DNA from: Sporosarcina luteola
Lineage (GTDB): Bacteria; Bacillota; Bacilli; Bacillales_A; Planococcaceae
DNA length: 64,000 nt
Direction: 5' to 3'
Assembly: GCF_023715585.1 (NCBI RefSeq)
Contig: NZ_JAMBOK010000004.1
Coordinates: 124,001 to 188,000, forward strand
Position 1 is the stretch's first letter; every line of letters starts with the position of its first letter. Positions 34,044 through 45,927 of this stretch are shown piece after piece. The notes beneath the pieces are model-generated. The model was not told where the DNA came from. It worked only from the letters and a program-made list of their open reading frames with translations, and made no database searches. Both the position numbers and the translations under genes were made by a program.

Positions 34044-35831
34044 ATGACTGAATCAACAACAAAAGATTTCATCCGCGGAGGAGCATTCCTTGTCGAGGAC
34101 ATCGACGCATCCCGCGTATTTACACCTGAAGACTTCTCTGACGAACAAAAAATGATCGCCAAAACAACAGAGGACTATGTGAAAAACGAAGTCCTTCCAG
34201 TCGTGGAAAACCTAGAAAAACATGAATTCGAACACTCCGTAAAACTATTGAAATCAGCAGGAGACCTCGGACTTCTCGGCGCAGACGTACCTGAAGAATA
34301 CGACGGCCTCGGCCTCGATAAAATCTCATCTGCGTTGATCGCTGAAAAAATGTCCGTGGCGGGCGGCTTCTCCATCACGCACGGCGCGCACGTCGGCATC
34401 GGTACATTGCCGATCGTCCTTTTCGGTAATGAAGAACAAAAGAAAAAGTATCTGCCGAACTCTGTATCAGGAGATAAAATTTCCGCATATGCTTTGACTG
34501 AACCAGGCTCCGGATCTGACGCGCTTGGTGCAAAAACAACTGCAAAACTGAACGAAGCCGGCACTCACTACGTCCTAAACGGTGAAAAACAATGGATTAC
34601 GAACGCTGGATTTGCAGACGTATTCGTAGTCTATGCAAAAGTGGATGGCGATAAGTTCTCGGCATTCATCGTCGAAAGAGAATTCCCTGGCGTTTCTGTC
34701 GGTGCAGAAGAGAAGAAGATGGGTATCAAGTCATCTTCCACGCGTACATTGATCCTTGAAGATGCACAAGTTCCGGTTGAAAACCTGTTAGGTGAAATCG
34801 GAAGAGGCCATGTCATCGCATTTAACATCTTGAACATCGGCCGTTATAAATTGGGTGTCGGCACAATCGGCGGTTCCAAACGCGCTCTTGAATTGGCGAT
34901 CACGTATGCAAACCAACGCCAACAGTTCAAGACACCAATCTCGTCATTCAACCTGACGAAGGAAAAGCTTGCAACGATGGCTTCCAAGCTATACGCGACG
35001 GAGAGCTTGATTTATCGTACAGTCGGATACTTTGAAGAACGCAACAGCCAAATGACGGCTGAGCAACAAAAAGATGGGAAGGCGGTAGCGGCTTCAATTG
35101 CAGAGTACGCGATCGAATGCTCCATCAATAAAGTTGTCGGCTCCGAAGTTCTTGACTATATCGCCGATGAAGCGGTCCAATTGCACGGCGGCTATGGCTT
35201 CATGCAAGAATACGAAGTGGAGCGCATTTACCGAGACTCACGCATCAACCGCATTTTCGAAGGAACAAATGAAATCAACCGTCTGATTGTTCCTGGTACA
35301 TTCCTGAAAAAAGCAATGAAAGGCGAATTACCATTGCTTCAACAGGCACAAAGCCTGCAAGAAGAGCTTCTAATGATGATGCCTGAAGAAATCGGGGACG
35401 AAGCATTGGCTCAAGAGAAAGTGCTCGTGAAAAATGCGAAGAAAATCGGCTTGCTGGCAGCTGGAATGGCCGCACAACGCTTCGGCACGAAGCTCGAAGC
35501 AGAGCAAGAAGTCCTCGTGAACATCGCTGATATTGCAAACAATATTTTTGCAATGGAATCCGCATTGCTCCGTACCGAAAAAGCGGTTGCTAAAAACGGC
35601 GAAGAGAAGGAAAAGCAAAAAATCCTTTACACAGAAATCTTCTGCCAAGAAGCGTTCGAAGCAATTGAAAAGGATGCGAAAGAGACACTTCTTGCATCCG
35701 TTGATGGCGATAACCAACGTATGATGCTTTCCGCATTGCGTAAATTGACCCGTTCGAATCCATATAACATCATCGCGAAAAAACGCGAGGCATCCGTCAA
35801 GCTGATTGATGCTGAAAAGTACATCGTCTAA
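34044..35831 (+). CDS. fadE: acyl-CoA dehydrogenase
   Basis: The 595-residue flavoprotein has the acyl-CoA dehydrogenase pattern in its first 400 residues (YALTEPGSGSDALGAKT, GEKQWITNAGFADVF, GGYGFMQEYEVERIYRDSR and RIFEGTNEINR). A C-terminal extension of about 190 residues is typical of the long FadE type. It oxidises acyl-CoA to enoyl-CoA. A strong AAAGGAGG site precedes the ATG. It is third in the fad set, but the 452-base repeat-filled gap after fadA may change its expression. Confidence 0.93.
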   Translation: MTESTTKDFIRGGAFLVEDIDASRVFTPEDFSDEQKMIAKTTEDYVKNEVLPVVENLEKHEFEHSVKLLKSAGDLGLLGADVPEEYDGLGLDKISSALIAEKMSVAGGFSITHGAHVGIGTLPIVLFGNEEQKKKYLPNSVSGDKISAYALTEPGSGSDALGAKTTAKLNEAGTHYVLNGEKQWITNAGFADVFVVYAKVDGDKFSAFIVEREFPGVSVGAEEKKMGIKSSSTRTLILEDAQVPVENLLGEIGRGHVIAFNILNIGRYKLGVGTIGGSKRALELAITYANQRQQFKTPISSFNLTKEKLATMASKLYATESLIYRTVGYFEERNSQMTAEQQKDGKAVAASIAEYAIECSINKVVGSEVLDYIADEAVQLHGGYGFMQEYEVERIYRDSRINRIFEGTNEINRLIVPGTFLKKAMKGELPLLQQAQSLQEELLMMMPEEIGDEALAQEKVLVKNAKKIGLLAAGMAAQRFGTKLEAEQEVLVNIADIANNIFAMESALLRTEKAVAKNGEEKEKQKILYTEIFCQEAFEAIEKDAKETLLASVDGDNQRMMLSALRKLTRSNPYNIIAKKREASVKLIDAEKYIV

Positions 35832-35859
35832 TTCAATACAGCAGATAGTCCCTTGAACA

Positions 35860-35883
35860 CCGCCCTGGATTTATCCCGGGCGG
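35860..35883 (+). terminator. weak hairpin after fadE
   Basis: CCGCCC pairs with GGGCGG around an inner GGAT/ATCC stem. No clean T-run follows, so read-through into yusI is possible. A TATACT box for yusI lies directly behind it. Confidence 0.3.
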
Positions 35884-35922
35884 CATCTCTGTTATACTTA
35901 GGTAAAATGGAGGTGTTGCGAA

Positions 35923-36282
35923 TTGTCTTTAACATACTATGGGTATCCGAAATGCGGAACTTGCAGGAAAGCGAAAAAGTGGTTGGAAAACGCAGAGTTG
36001 GAATTCAAAGACGTTAACATCGTTGAAAACCCACCGACCAAAGAGGAACTTCAACAAATGATCGGAAACTCCAACCTCGACATTAAGAAGTTCTTCAATG
36101 TGAGCGGAATGAAATATCGTGAATTGAATTTGAAGGACAAGCTGCCTGGAATGACGGATGACGAAAAGGTCGAGCTACTGGCTACAGACGGCATGCTTAT
36201 CAAGAGACCGATTGTGACAGATGGCTCGAAAGTTACTGTCGGCTTCAAGGAAGAAACATATCAGGAAGTTTGGGGAGCTTAA
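35923..36282 (+). CDS. yusI: ArsC/Spx-family thioredoxin-fold protein (YusI-like)
   Basis: The 119-residue protein has an N-terminal CGTC at Cys11/Cys14 ([14 protein letters not shown]) and the ArsC-like C-terminal RPIV segment. The family includes Spx and arsenate reductase-like proteins. This matches the YusI branch, whose role is unclear, and a redox-sensing or reductase function is inferred. The start is TTG, with GGAGGTG seven bases upstream. Position between fadE and gcvH matches B. subtilis. Confidence 0.85.
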   Translation: MSLTYYGYPKCGTCRKAKKWLENAELEFKDVNIVENPPTKEELQQMIGNSNLDIKKFFNVSGMKYRELNLKDKLPGMTDDEKVELLATDGMLIKRPIVTDGSKVTVGFKEETYQEVWGA

Positions 36283-36361
36283 TACTTTCTTGTCTTTAGC
36301 TGACGGATATGTCAAAATTGAATGGAAATCACTAAATGCATACTTAATGGAGGGGTACGGG

Positions 36362-36745
36362 ATGAACACACCTAAAGAATTTCGTTATTCAGAAGAGCAT
36401 GAATGGGTAAAAGATGAGAGTGGAAAGTATCGAATCGGAATTACACATTTTGCGCAATCCGAACTTGGCGATATCGTTTTCGTTGAATTGCCACAAGTTG
36501 GAGATGAAGTGAAAGCTGATGAGCCATTCGGAAGTGTTGAATCAGTGAAAACTGTATCTGAACTATACGCTCCGATCAGCGGTAAAGTCGTAGAAGTGAA
36601 CGAAGAATTGGAAGACAGCCCTGAATTGGTGAATGAATCTCCATTTGAAGGTGCTTGGATGATCGTTGTTGAAGCTTCGGACGAAGCTGAGTTGGATGCA
36701 CTTATGTCAGCTGAAGACTATGACAAAATGACTGTCGGCGAGTAA
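36362..36745 (+). CDS. gcvH: glycine cleavage system H protein
   Basis: The 127-residue lipoyl carrier has its attachment Lys63 in [15 protein letters not shown]. GcvH shuttles the aminomethyl group in glycine cleavage. In Bacillus it is also the first acceptor of octanoate in lipoate synthesis, linking it to lipA at 55.8 kb. I chose ATG 36362, eight bases from GGAGG; a much longer frame extends upstream but overlaps yusI. A terminator follows. The gcvT and gcvP genes are not in this window. Confidence 0.93.
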   Translation: MNTPKEFRYSEEHEWVKDESGKYRIGITHFAQSELGDIVFVELPQVGDEVKADEPFGSVESVKTVSELYAPISGKVVEVNEELEDSPELVNESPFEGAWMIVVEASDEAELDALMSAEDYDKMTVGE

Positions 36746-36757
36746 GTACATGAAGTG

Positions 36758-36786
36758 GCGCCTGGACCAAACTCAGGCGCTTTTTT
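36758..36786 (+). terminator. rho-independent terminator after gcvH
   Basis: GCGCCTG pairs with CAGGCGC, followed by TTTTTT. Confidence 0.85.
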
Positions 36787-36802
36787 CAATGGAGGGATAC
36801 AG

Positions 36803-37144
36803 ATGGATACTCATAAAGTCCTCATCGTCGAAGGCGGTTCGGACCGGAAAAGATTACAAAAGGTGCTGGCGGAGCCGGTTGAGATCATCTGTACGAATGG
36901 GACAGTGAGTCCGTATCGGATCGATGAAATGCTTATGCCTTATGAGGACTGTGAACTGTTCGTTTTTTTGGATGCCGATGAATCTGGGGAGAAGATCCGG
37001 ACTTTATTCAAAAGAGATTATCCTGAAGCGATCCATCTGTATACCGAGCGGGTTTACCGCCAAGTTGAAACGACTCCATACAGAGTGCTTGCAGCCATAC
37101 TCCTCTCCGAAAACTTTGACGTGCATCCCGAATTTTTACTATGA
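36803..37144 (+). CDS. yusF: toprim-domain protein (YusF-like)
   Basis: The 113-residue protein consists of one Toprim domain. It has the conserved Glu in VLIVEGGSDRKRL and the DxD-type motif in FVFLDADESGEK. Stand-alone Toprim proteins are related to RNase M5, primase and topoisomerase active sites, and this one probably handles nucleic acid, but no function is established. The start follows GGAGGG at eight bases. It is 12 bases from yusE, so the two are likely co-transcribed. Confidence 0.8.
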   Translation: MDTHKVLIVEGGSDRKRLQKVLAEPVEIICTNGTVSPYRIDEMLMPYEDCELFVFLDADESGEKIRTLFKRDYPEAIHLYTERVYRQVETTPYRVLAAILLSENFDVHPEFLL

Positions 37145-37156
37145 AGGTGATGAATA

Positions 37157-37465
37157 GTGGCCACGATTGAAAACTGGACACGAGCGCAATGGGAAGACAG
37201 CAAGAATGCTTATCCCAAATCAATATTTTATTTATATACACCAATGTGCGGAACTTGTGCAGTTGCTTCAAAAATGATGGAAGTCATTGCTGCAATGAAA
37301 CCGGATCTGCCAATTGGGAAGGCCGACTTGAATTATGTGGAGGATCTCGCTGTCGATTATGAAATTGAAAGCGTCCCTTGTTTATTGATTCAGAAGGATG
37401 GAGAGATTGTCCATAAAATTTATGCTTTCCAGTCGATTCCGCATCTTCTTGAGAAAATAGATTGA
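37157..37465 (+). CDS. yusE: thioredoxin-like protein (YusE-like)
   Basis: The 102-residue thioredoxin-fold protein has active site MCGTC near residue 33-36 and a cis-Pro segment SVPCLLIQ. CGTC differs from thioredoxin's CGPC. It probably acts as a small cytoplasmic thiol oxidoreductase. The start is GTG behind GAAGGTG. Its stop codon overlaps the -35 box of the methionine-transporter promoter, so this gene ends its transcription unit. Confidence 0.8.
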   Translation: MATIENWTRAQWEDSKNAYPKSIFYLYTPMCGTCAVASKMMEVIAAMKPDLPIGKADLNYVEDLAVDYEIESVPCLLIQKDGEIVHKIYAFQSIPHLLEKID

Positions 37466-37491
37466 CATACCTCAGAAGTTCATGATATAAG
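37462..37491 (+). promoter_or_regulatory. sigma-A promoter of the metNPQ operon
   Basis: A perfect TTGACA, an 18-base spacer and TATAAG, with the -35 box overlapping the yusE stop codon. It lies about 30 bases before the SAM riboswitch. Confidence 0.7.
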
Positions 37492-37521
37492 TATATCTAT
37501 TAACTTAAACTGAATATGTCG

Positions 37522-37626
37522 CTCTTATAAAGAGAGGTGGAGGGAAGTGCCCTATGAAGCCCGGCAACCGTCACGAATGTGAAATGGTGCCAAATCACGC
37601 AAAGCATTTGCTTTGAGAGATGAGAG
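37522..37626 (+). promoter_or_regulatory. SAM-I (S-box) riboswitch
   Basis: Conserved S-box blocks appear in order: CTCTTAT at the 5' side of P1, AGAGAGGTGGAGGGA, GCCCTATGAAGCCCGGCAACC and GGTGCCAA. The P1 3' strand ATGAGAG then pairs with CTCTTAT. A terminator follows. When S-adenosylmethionine is plentiful the switch should end transcription before metN. Confidence 0.95.
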
Positions 37627-37659
37627 ATCGGATTGACGTTTTTTTGAATATAACGTTTT

Positions 37660-37690
37660 AGCCTTTCTGCTCGTCTGCAGAAAGGCTTTT
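37660..37690 (+). terminator. riboswitch-controlled terminator
   Basis: AGCCTTTCTGC pairs with GCAGAAAGGCT, followed by TTTATTTT. This is the expression platform of the SAM riboswitch. Confidence 0.9.
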
Positions 37691-37722
37691 ATTTTGGAAA
37701 AGATCGTGTAGAGGTGATATTG

Positions 37723-38736
37723 ATGATTCAATTGAAAGACGTCAAAAAAAGTTTTGGCCGGCAGAACGATGAAATCCTGGCGGTAGATAATGTCTCCTTA
37801 ACGATTGAGGAGGGGGAAATCTTCGGTATCATTGGTTATAGCGGTGCCGGGAAGAGTACATTGATCCGCCTATTGAATGGCCTTGAAACTCCGACGACGG
37901 GAACAATCAAAATAGGAAACCGTGAAATATCGGCATTCACAGGCAAAGAACTGCGAGAAGCAAGACAAAAGATCAGCATGATTTTTCAGCATTTCAACTT
38001 GCTCTGGTCTCGTACCGTTAAGCAGAATATAGCATTTCCTCTTGAAATTGCCGGTGTGGCTAAAGCGGAGCGCGAACGGAAAGTGGCTGAATTGATCGAT
38101 CTTGTCGGACTGAGTGGCAGGGAGAATGCATATCCATCCGAGCTATCCGGCGGTCAAAAGCAGCGTGTCGGTATTGCGCGGGCGTTGGCAAATGATCCTG
38201 AAGTCCTTCTATGCGATGAGGCGACTTCCGCACTTGACCCGGAAACCACAGATGCCATCCTTGATCTTTTGACAAGTATCAATGAACGGCTCGGATTGAC
38301 GATTGTCCTGATTACACATGAAATGCATGTCATCCGGAAGATCTGTCATCGTGTGGCGGTCATGGAAGCCGGGAAAGTTGTGGAAATTGGTCCTGTACTG
38401 GACGTATTCCAGTCACCGAAAGCTCCGATTACGAAGCGGTTCGTTTCCCAAGTTACGGAACCTGCGGGAACCGAACAGGCACTTGCCCATTTACCGGGGG
38501 GCACGCTCATAAAACTTATCTTTGTCGGGGAACGGACGGAGCAGCCTGTCTTGGCGAGCTTGATCCGACAATATGAAATCGATGTGAATATTGTCCAAGG
38601 GAATATATCCCACACGAGAGGCGGGGCATATGGCTCGCTCATTTTACAGCTTGTCGGGAATGAAAATGATATTGGCGGGGCGATTGCCTACCTACATGAA
38701 CAAGGTGTACAGACAGAGGTGATCGGCAATGATTGA
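37723..38736 (+). CDS. metN: methionine ABC transporter ATP-binding protein
   Basis: The 337-residue ATPase has Walker A GYSGAGKST, signature LSGGQKQR, Walker B VLLCDEATSALD, and a C-terminal NIL regulatory domain (about the last 80 residues). It drives methionine uptake. I chose ATG 37723, six bases behind GAGGTG; upstream GTG and TTG are less well spaced. It is under SAM-I riboswitch control and overlaps metP by eight bases. Confidence 0.93.
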   Translation: MIQLKDVKKSFGRQNDEILAVDNVSLTIEEGEIFGIIGYSGAGKSTLIRLLNGLETPTTGTIKIGNREISAFTGKELREARQKISMIFQHFNLLWSRTVKQNIAFPLEIAGVAKAERERKVAELIDLVGLSGRENAYPSELSGGQKQRVGIARALANDPEVLLCDEATSALDPETTDAILDLLTSINERLGLTIVLITHEMHVIRKICHRVAVMEAGKVVEIGPVLDVFQSPKAPITKRFVSQVTEPAGTEQALAHLPGGTLIKLIFVGERTEQPVLASLIRQYEIDVNIVQGNISHTRGGAYGSLILQLVGNENDIGGAIAYLHEQGVQTEVIGND

Positions 38737-39397
38737 AAATTTATTACCACATGTAAATTGGGATAAGATGTGGGAGGCGACTCTGGAAACGTTATATATG
38801 ACAGGGCTCTCCACTTTATACACATTCGTATTCGGACTGGTTCTTGGCGTACTTTTATTCCTATCAAGCCCTGGCCAACTTTGGAAAAATAGATTGGTAT
38901 ACGGAGTCACCGGAGCGTTCGTCAATATATTCCGCTCCATCCCTTTCATCATTTTAATTATCCTGATCATTCCGTTCACGACATTGCTCGTTGGAACGAT
39001 CCGCGGCCCTGAAGCTGCCATTCCGGCTCTTGTCATTGGAGCTGCGCCGTTTTATGCGAGAATGGTCATGATTGGCCTGCGTGAAATAGACCGAGGCGTT
39101 ATCGAAGCTGCAAGATCGATGGGTGCGAAAACAAGTACGATCATCTTTAAAGTATTGCTGCCTGAATCGATGCCTGCTCTTATTTCAGGGCTTACAGTAA
39201 CTTCGATTGCACTTGTCGGATATACGGCAATGGCCGGAGTCATCGGCGCGGGAGGACTTGGAAACCTCGCGTATTACGAAGGTTTTCAGCGAAGCCGGAC
39301 TGACGTGATGATCGTCGCAACGGTTATCATCTTAGTCATCGTGTTCGTCATCCAACTTATAGGCGACTTAGCAGTTAAGGTATTGGACAAGCGTTAA
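38729..39397 (+). CDS. metP: methionine ABC transporter permease
   Basis: The 222-residue protein has five membrane segments and the ABC permease EAA-type loop (EAARSMGAKTSTII). It forms the methionine channel with MetN. Its start lies inside the metN end. Its stop codon is part of a 16-bp perfect hairpin that opens a 190-base repeat element before metQ. Confidence 0.92.
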   Translation: MIENLLPHVNWDKMWEATLETLYMTGLSTLYTFVFGLVLGVLLFLSSPGQLWKNRLVYGVTGAFVNIFRSIPFIILIILIIPFTTLLVGTIRGPEAAIPALVIGAAPFYARMVMIGLREIDRGVIEAARSMGAKTSTIIFKVLLPESMPALISGLTVTSIALVGYTAMAGVIGAGGLGNLAYYEGFQRSRTDVMIVATVIILVIVFVIQLIGDLAVKVLDKR

Positions 39398-39581
39398 TTT
39401 AATTCAGCGTAAGTCCGCTGAATTAAATTAAAGCCTCCGGCGGATGTCACGGATTTTTAGGGGAGTTAGGGAGGAAGGCAGTCTAAGACCGCGACGTCCT
39501 GTCGCGACGACTGCATGACCTACTTCCTGTAGGCCTCTCGCTTGATAAAAATCCGGACGCAATTACGCCGAGGCGTAATTG
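39394..39581. repeat. structured multi-hairpin element between metP and metQ
   Basis: The first stem is TTAATTTAATTCAGCG/CGCTGAATTAAATTAA (39394-39431, 16 perfect pairs). Next is a nested inverted repeat with arms CGGATTTTTA and TAAAAATCCG (39450-39555) enclosing GCAGTC/GACTGC and CGCGAC/GTCGCG. The last stem is CAATTACGCC/GGCGTAATTG (39560-39581). It looks like a dispersed intergenic element, though only one copy of this kind is in the window. Confidence 0.8.
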
Positions 39582-39638
39582 ATTAACCAGGGATTCCTGT
39601 TAATTATAAATATCATATGAGATTGGGGAGAGGTAAAC

Positions 39639-40484
39639 ATGAAAAAGGTATTATCGGCAATTCTATTGACAGTTCTTGTGCTTGCTTTGGCAGCATGCGG
39701 AACAAAAGATAAAGATGGAGGAAGCAAGAACGCTGATGGCGGTAATAAGGAAACGACGAAAATCGTAGTCGGTGCATCCAATACACCGCATGCCGTCATT
39801 TTGGAAAAAGTGAAGCCGTTGTTGAAGGAAAAAGGATACGACTTGGAAATCGAAACATACCAGGACTACATCTTGCCGAACAAAGACTTGGAATCGGGCC
39901 TATTGGATGCTAACTACTTCCAGACCATCCCTTACTTGGATAGTCAAATTGCTGATTTCGGCTACGACTTTGTCAATGCCGGAGGAATCCATATCGAACC
40001 GATGGGTGTTTATTCAAAGGAATATAAATCATTAGATGAACTTCCGGACGGTGCGACGGTCCTTATGAGCAACTCGGTATCGGATCACGGCCGTGTACTT
40101 GAAATGCTTGAAAAAGAAGGATTGATCACACTTGCTGAAGGTGTTGATAAAGTGAAAGCGGAACTCACAGACATTGTGGACAATCCGAAAAACCTGAAGT
40201 TCGAACCGGATTACGAAGCAGCATTACTTCCAACCCTGTTCAATAACAATGAAGGCGATGCTGTTTTAATCAACTCTAACTATGCTATCGATGCTGGCTT
40301 GAACCCGCTTAAAGATTCAATTGCAATTGAAGAAAGTGATTCTCCATACGTAAACGTTATTACCGTCCGTTCAGGCGACGAAAATAACGATGCAATCAAA
40401 GCGCTTGTAGAAGTCTTGACGTCTGAAGAAATCCAGGAATTCATTTTGAATGAATGGGGCGGCTCTGTCGTTCCTGTTGACTAA
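39639..40484 (+). CDS. metQ: methionine-binding lipoprotein
   Basis: The 281-residue solute-binding protein has a lipoprotein signal peptide (MKKVLSAILL onward) and lipobox LAAC near residue 20. It then shows the NlpA/MetQ fold (GASNTPHAVILEKVKP, LDANYFQTIPYLD). It is anchored outside the membrane and hands methionine to MetNP. It is separated from metP by 241 bases holding the structured element, which may give it separate expression. A terminator follows. Confidence 0.93.
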   Translation: MKKVLSAILLTVLVLALAACGTKDKDGGSKNADGGNKETTKIVVGASNTPHAVILEKVKPLLKEKGYDLEIETYQDYILPNKDLESGLLDANYFQTIPYLDSQIADFGYDFVNAGGIHIEPMGVYSKEYKSLDELPDGATVLMSNSVSDHGRVLEMLEKEGLITLAEGVDKVKAELTDIVDNPKNLKFEPDYEAALLPTLFNNNEGDAVLINSNYAIDAGLNPLKDSIAIEESDSPYVNVITVRSGDENNDAIKALVEVLTSEEIQEFILNEWGGSVVPVD

Positions 40485-40498
40485 TCGAGTACCGCCGT

Positions 40499-40530
40499 CT
40501 GCTTCCGTTATATCGGAGGCAGGCTTTTTT
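40499..40530 (+). terminator. rho-independent terminator after metQ
   Basis: CTGCTTCCG pairs with CGGAGGCAG, with one G-T pair, followed by TTTTTT. Confidence 0.8.
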
Positions 40531-40642
40531 AATGTCTTCCATAAAATAGAAAGAATAATAAAGGTGTTTCCATTTTTTCTTTGCTATGGTAAAGTGGGTT
40601 TATTGTTTTTATAAACAATTGTAAATTTGAGGAGGACATTTT

Positions 40643-41842
40643 ATGAAGAGGAAGATAGGCCTCATATGGCGAATCTTAATTGCCATAGGGCTTGCGGTTG
40701 GCTTAGGTATGTTGCTCCCAGAAATACATGAAGGTTTTGCACATTGGTTCACTAGGTTATTTGCGACGTTCAATATGATTTTCGGCGGTTTTCTAAACTT
40801 TGTCGTACCGTTTATCATCATTGCATTTATAGCACCTGGAATAGCGAAACTAGGCAGCGGATCTGGAAGGTTGTTAGGACTTGCTACTGTGCTTGCATAT
40901 GCCTCTACGATTGCAGCAGGGATCTTGGCATTTTTTGCTGCAACGACAATCTTGCCTAATTTCATAGGCGGCATAGGCTCTGAATCCGTTGAAAATGCGG
41001 GAAAATCCCCGGCACTAACATTCTTCGAAATTGAAATGACACCTGTAATGGGCGTCATGTCGGCGTTATTGCTAGCATTCATTTTCGGTATTGGAATGGC
41101 GTCCATCAATAGTAAAACAATGCTATCATTCTTTGAAGAGCTGCATACACTTATTGAAAAAGTCATTTCGTTCGTCATCATCCCGTTATTGCCTTTCCAT
41201 ATCTTTGGCATATTCCTTAACATGACATACAGCGGGCAAGTGGCGAAAGTGTTGTCGGTCTTCTCGCTCGTATTCGTCATGGTCATCGCACTTCATTTCG
41301 TCATGCTCGTCATTCAGTACACAGTTGCGGGAACGCTTTCAAAAAAGAACCCGCTCTTCCTGATGAAAACGATGGCACCGGCTTATATGACAGCAATCGG
41401 GACGCAATCATCAGCGGCTACGATCCCGGTGACTTTGCGACAGGCGAAAAAGACAGGCGCATCGGAAAAAGTGACAGACTTTACGGTTCCGTTGTTTGCA
41501 ACGATTCACCTCTCGGGCAGTACAATCACATTAGTTACTTGTTCCATCGGCGTCCTGCTCATGAATGGCTTGGAGGCCAGCTTCTCAAGCTATTTGCCAT
41601 TCATTCTTATGCTCGGCGTGACAATGATTGCCGCACCGGGAGTCCCTGGAGGAGCCGTAATGGCAGCAGTGGGCCTTCTTGGCACAATGCTCGGCTTCGA
41701 CGAATCGATGGTAGCATTGATGATCGCACTCTATATGGCACAGGACAGCTTCGGCACCGCCACGAACGTAACCGGCGACGGAGCACTAGCCATGATCGTT
41801 GACCGCCTCACTCCAAAAGTGAAAGGCGTAGAAACGGACTAA
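40643..41842 (+). CDS. dicarboxylate/amino acid:cation symporter (SLC1/DAACS family)
   Basis: The 399-residue membrane protein has the SLC1 hallmarks: a Ser-rich reentrant loop (GTQSSAATIPVTLRQA), a second hairpin with GVPGGAVMAA, and the substrate-binding helix NVTGDGALAMIVD. It couples Na+ or H+ to uptake of glutamate, aspartate, cystine or dicarboxylates, and the substrate is unresolved. GGAGG precedes the ATG. It is monocistronic. Confidence 0.88.
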   Translation: MKRKIGLIWRILIAIGLAVGLGMLLPEIHEGFAHWFTRLFATFNMIFGGFLNFVVPFIIIAFIAPGIAKLGSGSGRLLGLATVLAYASTIAAGILAFFAATTILPNFIGGIGSESVENAGKSPALTFFEIEMTPVMGVMSALLLAFIFGIGMASINSKTMLSFFEELHTLIEKVISFVIIPLLPFHIFGIFLNMTYSGQVAKVLSVFSLVFVMVIALHFVMLVIQYTVAGTLSKKNPLFLMKTMAPAYMTAIGTQSSAATIPVTLRQAKKTGASEKVTDFTVPLFATIHLSGSTITLVTCSIGVLLMNGLEASFSSYLPFILMLGVTMIAAPGVPGGAVMAAVGLLGTMLGFDESMVALMIALYMAQDSFGTATNVTGDGALAMIVDRLTPKVKGVETD

Positions 41843-41848
41843 CGTAAA

Positions 41849-41892
41849 AAGTAGGAGGGGGAATATATACTATTTCCTTCTTCTGCTTTTTT
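41849..41892 (+). terminator. imperfect terminator after the symporter gene
   Basis: GTAGGAGGGGGAA pairs imperfectly with TTTCCTTCTTCTGC, followed by a T-run. Confidence 0.45.
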
Positions 41893-42026
41893 ATTTTAAA
41901 ATAAACATATATTCATTGATTCTCAATAAGCGTCTGATAGTTGAAAATGGGTTGCCTGGCACATTAACTAGCAAAACATTGAAATAATCGTATTTTCCCC
42001 ATAAAACGATAATAATTCTTAATGAT

Positions 42027-42055
42027 TTGCAACAACGTGCCGAATGAGCTAAAAT
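42027..42055 (+). promoter_or_regulatory. sigma-A-type promoter of the suf operon
   Basis: TTGCAA, a 17-base spacer and TAAAAT, about 64 bases before the sufC start. Confidence 0.6.
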
Positions 42056-42118
42056 TAGAATGATACTAAATAGAGAATGGTTTACCCCGTTCATCTTTAT
42101 CATATTGGAGGTATTGGA

Positions 42119-42898
42119 ATGGCAACTTTGGAAATCAAAGACCTTCACGTCGAAATTGAAGGTAAGGAAATATTGAAAGGCGTCAACCTAACAATCAATA
42201 CAGGTGAGATACATGCGATCATGGGACCTAACGGAACCGGTAAATCGACACTTGCATCAGCAATCATGGGCCACCCAAAATATGAGGTGACTTCCGGGTC
42301 TGTTTTGCTTGATGGCGAAGATGTCCTTGAAATGGAAGTGGATGAGCGCGCTAAAGCGGGACTTTTCCTTGCAATGCAATATCCAAGTGAAATAAATGGA
42401 GTGACAAACGCGGACTTCATGCGTTCTGCTATCAATGCGCGCCGTGAAGAAGGCGATGAAATATCCCTTATGAAATTCATCCGTGAATTGGACAGCAAGA
42501 TGGACGTCCTTGAAATGGATCAAGATATGGCGACTCGTTATTTGAACGAAGGATTCTCAGGCGGAGAGAAAAAACGCAATGAAATCCTTCAGTTGATGAT
42601 GCTGAAGCCGAAATTTGCAGTACTTGACGAAATTGACTCCGGACTCGACATCGATGCTTTGAAAGTAGTTTCAAATGGAATCAATGAAATGCGTGGAGAA
42701 GGATTCGGATGCCTGATCATCACTCACTACCAACGCCTTCTCGACTACATCACGCCTGACTTTGTCCATGTTATGATGCAGGGCAGAGTTGTTAAATCTG
42801 GCGGAGCAGAGCTTGCGAAACAGCTTGAAGAGGCTGGTTATGATTGGATTAAGGAAGAATTAGGAATCGAAGATGAAACAGTAGGACAAGAAGCATAA
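42119..42898 (+). CDS. sufC: Fe-S cluster assembly ATPase SufC
   Basis: The 259-residue ABC-type ATPase has Walker [10 protein letters not shown], signature [11 protein letters not shown] and Walker [12 protein letters not shown]. It forms the SufBCD scaffold with sufD and sufB in the cytoplasm. I chose ATG 42119 with GGAGG upstream; a longer frame to 42077 has no site. First gene of the sufCDSUB operon, and 18 bases from sufD. Confidence 0.95.
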   Translation: MATLEIKDLHVEIEGKEILKGVNLTINTGEIHAIMGPNGTGKSTLASAIMGHPKYEVTSGSVLLDGEDVLEMEVDERAKAGLFLAMQYPSEINGVTNADFMRSAINARREEGDEISLMKFIRELDSKMDVLEMDQDMATRYLNEGFSGGEKKRNEILQLMMLKPKFAVLDEIDSGLDIDALKVVSNGINEMRGEGFGCLIITHYQRLLDYITPDFVHVMMQGRVVKSGGAELAKQLEEAGYDWIKEELGIEDETVGQEA

Positions 42899-42916
42899 GA
42901 AAGGGGACGATTCAAA

Positions 42917-45440
<2,524 letters not shown>

Positions 45441-45441
<1 letters not shown>

Positions 45442-45884
45442 TGCCTACAAACAAATTAGACCAGCTATATCGCTCAGTCATCATGGATCATTATAAAAAT
45501 CCACGGAACAAAGGTGTGCTGGAAGAGAACAATGTCACAATCGACATGAACAATCCGACGTGCGGAGATGTCATTCATCTGACCCTCAAAGTCGAAGATG
45601 GAATTGTGCAAGATGCCAAGTTCGAAGGGGAAGGTTGTTCAATCTCCATGGCTTCCGCATCGATGATGACACAGATCATCAAGAACAAAGACGTCGACAC
45701 GGCCGTAAAATACGCCCATGTGTTTTCGGACATTATGCTCGGTAAAGAAATTGATGAATCCATCGATTTGGGGGATCTCGAAGCCCTTTCCGGAGTCGCC
45801 AAATTCCCTGCGCGCATCAAATGTGCAACACTCGCATGGAAGGCGATGGAAAAAGGTCTCGGGGCAGAAGACGACGAGCAATAA
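45441..45884 (+). CDS. sufU: sulfur-relay zinc protein SufU
   Basis: The 147-residue protein has three conserved cysteines in NPTCGDVIHL, EGEGCSISMAS and RIKCATLAW, plus the SufU-specific insertion around residues 85-115. In Firmicutes SufU accepts sulfur from SufS through zinc-ligand exchange and is not a scaffold like IscU. Start overlaps sufS. A hairpin separates it from sufB. Confidence 0.93.
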
Positions 45885-45894
45885 TCCGAAAAAT

Positions 45895-45927
45895 GGTTCC
45901 CGGCAATAAGTTGAATGCCGGGAAACC
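45895..45927 (+). other. hairpin in the sufU-sufB gap
   Basis: GGTTCCCGGCA pairs with TGCCGGGAAACC (one bulge) around a ten-base loop. No T-run follows. It may be an mRNA-processing or stability element that sets sufB level apart from sufCDSU. Confidence 0.6.

Noticed and set aside
41915-41927. ATTGA-TTC-TCAAT palindrome before the suf promoter as a Fur box
   Set aside because: Only partly resembles the 7-1-7 Fur pattern and lies about 110 bases upstream of the promoter.
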